DNA from: DATIXD01 sp035518875
Lineage (GTDB): Bacteria > Pseudomonadota > Gammaproteobacteria > Methylococcales > Methylococcaceae
Direction: 5' to 3'
Assembly (NCBI GenBank): GCA_035518875.1
Contig: DATIXD010000084.1
Span: 1-10,379, forward strand
Length of the DNA stretch: 10,379 bases
The position numbers and the translations under genes were made by a program. Numbering within the stretch: the stretch's first letter is position 1; each line of letters begins with the position of its first letter. A model generated the notes under the pieces. It had not been told where the DNA came from and did not search any database. It saw only the letters and a program-made list of their open reading frames with translations. Below are positions 7,014 to 10,379 of the stretch, one piece after another.

Positions 7014-10000
7014 GCATCGCCGCCCGCATCGGCGTCAGGATGTCCAGGGCGATGGTCTGAAATTCCGTATTTAGAGGATCGCTGCTGCGATAAACGGCCC
7101 GGTAATATGCGTTTTCCGATTCGCCGTAGAAATTGCCATTGCGAAATTCCGGCGCATCCCATTTCGCATGAGCGGCGCTCAAAGCGGCTTCCGCGCCCCT
7201 GTCCGGCTCGGCTTCGGCATAGGCCCAGGCGCTCTTGAGGAAGAAGGGCAAGGGACGCTTCAAGCCTTCGTGGTAGTAGCCCAACAGTTTCGCCATAATC
7301 CGTTCCGGATTTTCGACCGGTACGAACGAGATCGTTCGATCCGCGCCGAGCAGACGGCTCTGCACGACTACGCCCGCCGGTTCGAGCAGGCACAGGGCCA
7401 GATGCCGCAGCCACAGGGCGAACCAATCGCGCGGCCCCAGCGCCTGGAGGCGGTATGCGATCAGCCCTTGCGGGCTGACCCCGGACAGGAAACCCGCGAG
7501 CGTCATGCCCTGCGCCTCGAAGCGCAGCGGCAGCGGTTCCAGCGCGGGTTCGGCCAGCAGCGGCAGCAGGGACGGGGCGGCCGTTTGGGCGACGGCCTGT
7601 TCCTTGGCGAACAGCGCCCGGCCGAATTCGCCGTGGGGCAAGACGCCGGAGGCCTCCGCCAGCCGCCTCGCGGTCCCCGGCGGAAGGTCGCGGCGCAGTT
7701 CGTCCAGAGCCAGCTCCCGCAGACCGTCTTTGTCAAAATAGTCCAGGCCGAAAGGCTCGCGGTTCTCGAAAGCCGCCTCGCCCTCTTCCAGAACCAGGCC
7801 GAGCCGCTGGCGCAACAGATAGCGCGCGGGGTTGCCGAAGAAATGGCTCAGCGCTTGCAGATCAACCGCGAGCCATTCCGTTTCCGGTTCCGGCAAAGTT
7901 TCAGTAAAGAGCGGGCCGGGTTCGCCCTCGCCCGTCCCGAGCAGCCGGGCGGCTTCCAGCCAGTCTTGGGAGAAGCTTGGACGTTTGGTGTCGCCTTCGA
8001 AATAAGCCGGATTAAAAGCTTGCAAGGGATGCTCGGTGACGATGTATTGCAGGCACTCGCCGCCGTCTTCCAAGATGCAGCTTGCCTGGACCACGTCGAG
8101 CAGGTCAGAGACCAGTACCGAGGGCGGCAGCTCGCCGTTGTCGCGGATGTTGCGTCCGACGTAGCTGATGTAAAGAGTCCGGCGTGCCGAAAGGATGGTT
8201 TCCAGGAACAGATAACGGTCGTCCAGACGCCGCGAGCGGTCGCCACGGCGGGGATTGCTCCCGATCAGGTCGAAGCCGGCCGGTCGCTGCTGACGGGGAA
8301 AGGCACCGTCGTCGAGCCCCAAAAGGCAGATCACCTTGAACGGTAAGCTGCGCATGGGCACCATCGTGCAGAAGGTCACCCCGCCGGTGAGAAAGCCGCT
8401 GGCGCCAGTGGCCTGGCTCAGTTGCTTGCTCAGCCAGCTCTTGACGATTCTGTGACTGACCGGCTTTTCAAAGTCGGCGCTTTCCGCCAACTCCCCCAGG
8501 AGATCCAAAGCATCGCGCAGCTGCTGCATCGCATCAAGGTCTTCTTCCTTTTCGGGCAGAAACAGCCTTTCGATCATTTCCGTCAGGGTATCCGTCCAAG
8601 CTGCAAGTGGGCGGTTGACGCTCATTTTGTCGCCACATTGCATCAGGGCTTCGACGAATTCGGCGAAACGCCCGAGGCTCAGGGCCAGTCTGCCCTCGAT
8701 GTCGTCATAGGGCAGTAGGGCTTCGAACAGGGGAACGCCGTCTTCCGCAGCGGCTTGCGGTAGGGCGTAGCCGAGCAACAGCCGGCTCAGCCCTTCACGC
8801 CAGGTGTGGTGGGATTCGGGGGGCAGCCCCAGCGCGGCTTTATGGGCGGCGTCGCGGCCCCAGCGGATGGCGGCGGCGCGCACCCAGTTATGGATGGGTG
8901 AAATATCGCCCTCGGATAGCTCGAAACGACGCCGGATGGCGGGGTATTCCAGAAAATCCAGCACCCATTCGGCCTCGAAGCGGGCGGTGGGAAGATCGAG
9001 CAGGCGCAGGAAGATTTCTAGTATCGGGCGCTCGCCAGTGAGGGCCCGGTCGGCGATGCCGAAGGGAATCGGCGGGGCGCCTTCGCGTGCGGCGAAGACG
9101 GCCTCGATATGGGGAGCATAGGCGGAGATGTCGGGTGTCAGCACGGCAATATCGCCAGGCTCGAGGTCGGGATCGGCGTCCAACATCGCCAGGAGTTGGT
9201 CTCGTAGCACCTCCACCTCGCGCATGCGGCTGTGGCAGATGTGGATTTGCAGCGAGCGGTCATCCGGGCTGATCGATTGTTTGGCGGCTCCGGTACGGTC
9301 GATCAGGTTCAACATATCCCGCTGAACGGTATGCAGGATCGTCCGGGGCAGGTCCTCGCCGTCGTCGAAAAGGCTGTTGACCTCGGGGAAATCGGCCAGG
9401 AGGTCGTCGAAAAATTCGCGCCCCTGCTTGCCAAGCGAGGCGAGCAAGGGATTGCCCAAACCCAGATGCAGTTCGCCGAGGGGCTTATCGCCTGCCAACC
9501 GGGAAATTTCAACGTTGTCCCGGATGCTGCCCCATTCTTCTCGGCAGGGATTCAGCACGAAAAGGCAGACTTCGATGCGCCGGGCCAGCGCCTTGATCAC
9601 ATCGAGAAAGACGGGCGGTAGGGAGGAGATGCCGAATAACACGATTCTTTCGGGCAACAGACTGGGGGCCTTCGCACTCTTAAGATGCTGCTGGAGTTCC
9701 GCGACCAGTCGGACGCGGTGGCGTTCCCGGTGCGGGGCGCTCAGATCCCGCCATAATCGCGCTTGCCAGTCCTCGTCCGGTCCGAGTCGGCGCAGTTCGC
9801 CGCGTTCCCAGGCCTCGATCCAGTCGGGCCGGTAGACCAGATACTGATCTAAGACATCGGCGATGCGGCGGGCCAGTTCGAACTGGCGGAGGCCGTCGCT
9901 ACAGTTCAAATAGTGTTGCAGTCGCGGCGCCTGCTCCAGGTTGCGAGCGTCGGAAAGCCAGTCCATCACCCGCCAGGTCAAGGTTTCCGGTGCGTAAGCC

Positions 10001-10248
10001 GAGCGCCCGGGCAAATCGCCCAGCACATCGCACAGCAGTTGCCATAGGAAAGAAGCCGGAAGGGGAAACCGGATGTTGGCGCAAATGCCCTGTTTTTCCG
10101 CCAGCCGTAGGGAGATCCAGCGTCCCATGCCCTTGCTCTGGACGATGACGGTTTCCGACGCAAGCGGGGAGTCCAGCGGCTGCCTGACCACGGCGGCCAG
10201 CAGATCCAGCAGGATCTCAAGCCGGTTGGATTGATACAGATGAAACAT
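7000..10248 (-). CDS. recC: RecC, exodeoxyribonuclease V gamma subunit
   Basis: RecC is the non-catalytic scaffold of RecBCD. It splits the duplex, guides the 3' strand to the RecB nuclease and reads Chi. The 1082-residue product is slightly shorter than E. coli RecC (1122). It opens with the family signature Y-x-S-N-R-L-E (5-11), then VQSKGMGRWISL (36-47) and ANIRFPLPASFLW (57-69). Further conserved blocks are GVTFCTMVPMRSLPFK (623-638) running into CLLGLDDGAFPR (641-652), GDRSRRLDDRYLFLE (669-683) and HFFGNPARYLLRQRLG (802-817). The last matches the border of the C-terminal inactive nuclease-like domain. No Walker A motif is seen, as expected for a degenerate helicase fold. Start: the ATG at 10248-10246 gives the expected N-terminus, but no good Shine-Dalgarno sequence precedes it, so initiation may be weak. 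recB follows with a four-base overlap of the start and stop codons. Which Chi sequence it recognises cannot be read from here. Confidence 0.97.
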   Translation of the reverse strand: MFHLYQSNRLEILLDLLAAVVRQPLDSPLASETVIVQSKGMGRWISLRLAEKQGICANIRFPLPASFLWQLLCDVLGDLPGRSAYAPETLTWRVMDWLSDARNLEQAPRLQHYLNCSDGLRQFELARRIADVLDQYLVYRPDWIEAWERGELRRLGPDEDWQARLWRDLSAPHRERHRVRLVAELQQHLKSAKAPSLLPERIVLFGISSLPPVFLDVIKALARRIEVCLFVLNPCREEWGSIRDNVEISRLAGDKPLGELHLGLGNPLLASLGKQGREFFDDLLADFPEVNSLFDDGEDLPRTILHTVQRDMLNLIDRTGAAKQSISPDDRSLQIHICHSRMREVEVLRDQLLAMLDADPDLEPGDIAVLTPDISAYAPHIEAVFAAREGAPPIPFGIADRALTGERPILEIFLRLLDLPTARFEAEWVLDFLEYPAIRRRFELSEGDISPIHNWVRAAAIRWGRDAAHKAALGLPPESHHTWREGLSRLLLGYALPQAAAEDGVPLFEALLPYDDIEGRLALSLGRFAEFVEALMQCGDKMSVNRPLAAWTDTLTEMIERLFLPEKEEDLDAMQQLRDALDLLGELAESADFEKPVSHRIVKSWLSKQLSQATGASGFLTGGVTFCTMVPMRSLPFKVICLLGLDDGAFPRQQRPAGFDLIGSNPRRGDRSRRLDDRYLFLETILSARRTLYISYVGRNIRDNGELPPSVLVSDLLDVVQASCILEDGGECLQYIVTEHPLQAFNPAYFEGDTKRPSFSQDWLEAARLLGTGEGEPGPLFTETLPEPETEWLAVDLQALSHFFGNPARYLLRQRLGLVLEEGEAAFENREPFGLDYFDKDGLRELALDELRRDLPPGTARRLAEASGVLPHGEFGRALFAKEQAVAQTAAPSLLPLLAEPALEPLPLRFEAQGMTLAGFLSGVSPQGLIAYRLQALGPRDWFALWLRHLALCLLEPAGVVVQSRLLGADRTISFVPVENPERIMAKLLGYYHEGLKRPLPFFLKSAWAYAEAEPDRGAEAALSAAHAKWDAPEFRNGNFYGESENAYYRAVYRSSDPLNTEFQTIALDILTPMRAAMREGL

Positions 10249-10335
10249 GGATCAGGGCGTGCTCACCGGTTTGAACTCGGACGCGCAAGGTTCGGCCATG
10301 GCGCGTCTCGCTCGGGGAAGACGATGCTTTTCATT

Positions 10336-10363
10336 GTATTATTTCTTCGCGTTAAACTTTCAA
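10336..10363 (-). promoter_or_regulatory. Putative sigma-70 promoter of the recC-recB operon
   Basis: On the minus strand TTGAAA (10363-10358, four of six matches to TTGACA) and TAATAC (10341-10336, with a further AAT after it) are 16 bases apart. They sit in an AT-rich patch (10325-10379) that stands out from the GC-rich surroundings. The leader would be about 80 bases. The remaining sequence, 10249-10324, shows no open frame or clear ribosome binding site. Confidence 0.45.
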
Positions 10364-10379
10364 TGGTTTTATATCTTGT

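Noticed and set aside
7004..7426. A 141-residue upstream extension of the recB frame
   Set aside because: It overlaps the recC coding end, is Arg/Gly/Ser-rich and lies before the conserved RecB N-terminus; the GTG at 7003 has a good ribosome binding site.
7168..8346. A 392-codon open frame on the plus strand
   Set aside because: It is antisense to recC, with the same mirror-frame composition and no recognisable domain.
1..10379. CRISPR arrays, tRNA or rRNA genes, insertion sequences, phage genes
   Set aside because: I looked for regularly spaced repeats, cloverleaf-like segments, transposase motifs and terminal repeats and saw none.

Overview
This GC-rich window most likely comes from a gammaproteobacterium or a close relative. 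The main reason is an E. coli-type recC-recB gene pair, rather than the AddAB type. Gene starts have Shine-Dalgarno sequences and one putative protein has a Gram-negative lipoprotein signal. I cannot name a genus.

Layout, left to right. Positions 1-673 are sparsely coded. They hold the possible 5' end of a minus-strand gene leaving the window at position 1, one doubtful 105-residue minus-strand reading frame, a terminator-like UUCG hairpin, and the promoter and leader of the next gene. Positions 674-2671 (+) encode a secreted subtilase of the proteinase K/aqualysin type: signal peptide, I9 propeptide, catalytic domain with a complete Asp-His-Ser triad, Ig-like domain and a C-terminal beta-rich module. 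After a 184-base gap with several inverted repeats, 2856-3350 (+) encodes a small lipoprotein with a PrcB-type C-terminal domain. PrcB is an accessory component of the Treponema denticola dentilisin complex, whose protease is also a subtilase. The two neighbours here may therefore form a comparable cell-surface protease system.

The rest, 3395-10248, is the minus-strand recC-recB operon, convergent with the protease locus. Only 44 bases separate the two stop codons, and they contain a 9-bp inverted repeat. recC is transcribed first, from a promoter-like sequence at 10336-10363. recB follows with a GTG start that overlaps the recC stop, so the two are probably translationally coupled. RecB carries an intact helicase and a complete C-terminal nuclease motif set. 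RecC has the family's conserved blocks. No recD follows recB and no ptrA lies between the genes; RecD, if the cell has one, must be encoded elsewhere.

The recBC operon is housekeeping DNA repair. The protease/PrcB-like pair looks accessory. I see no tRNA, rRNA, CRISPR array, insertion sequence or phage gene. The most interesting part is the subtilase/PrcB-like pair and its possible shared regulation (the same TGATAAAT element at nearly the same distance upstream of both start codons).
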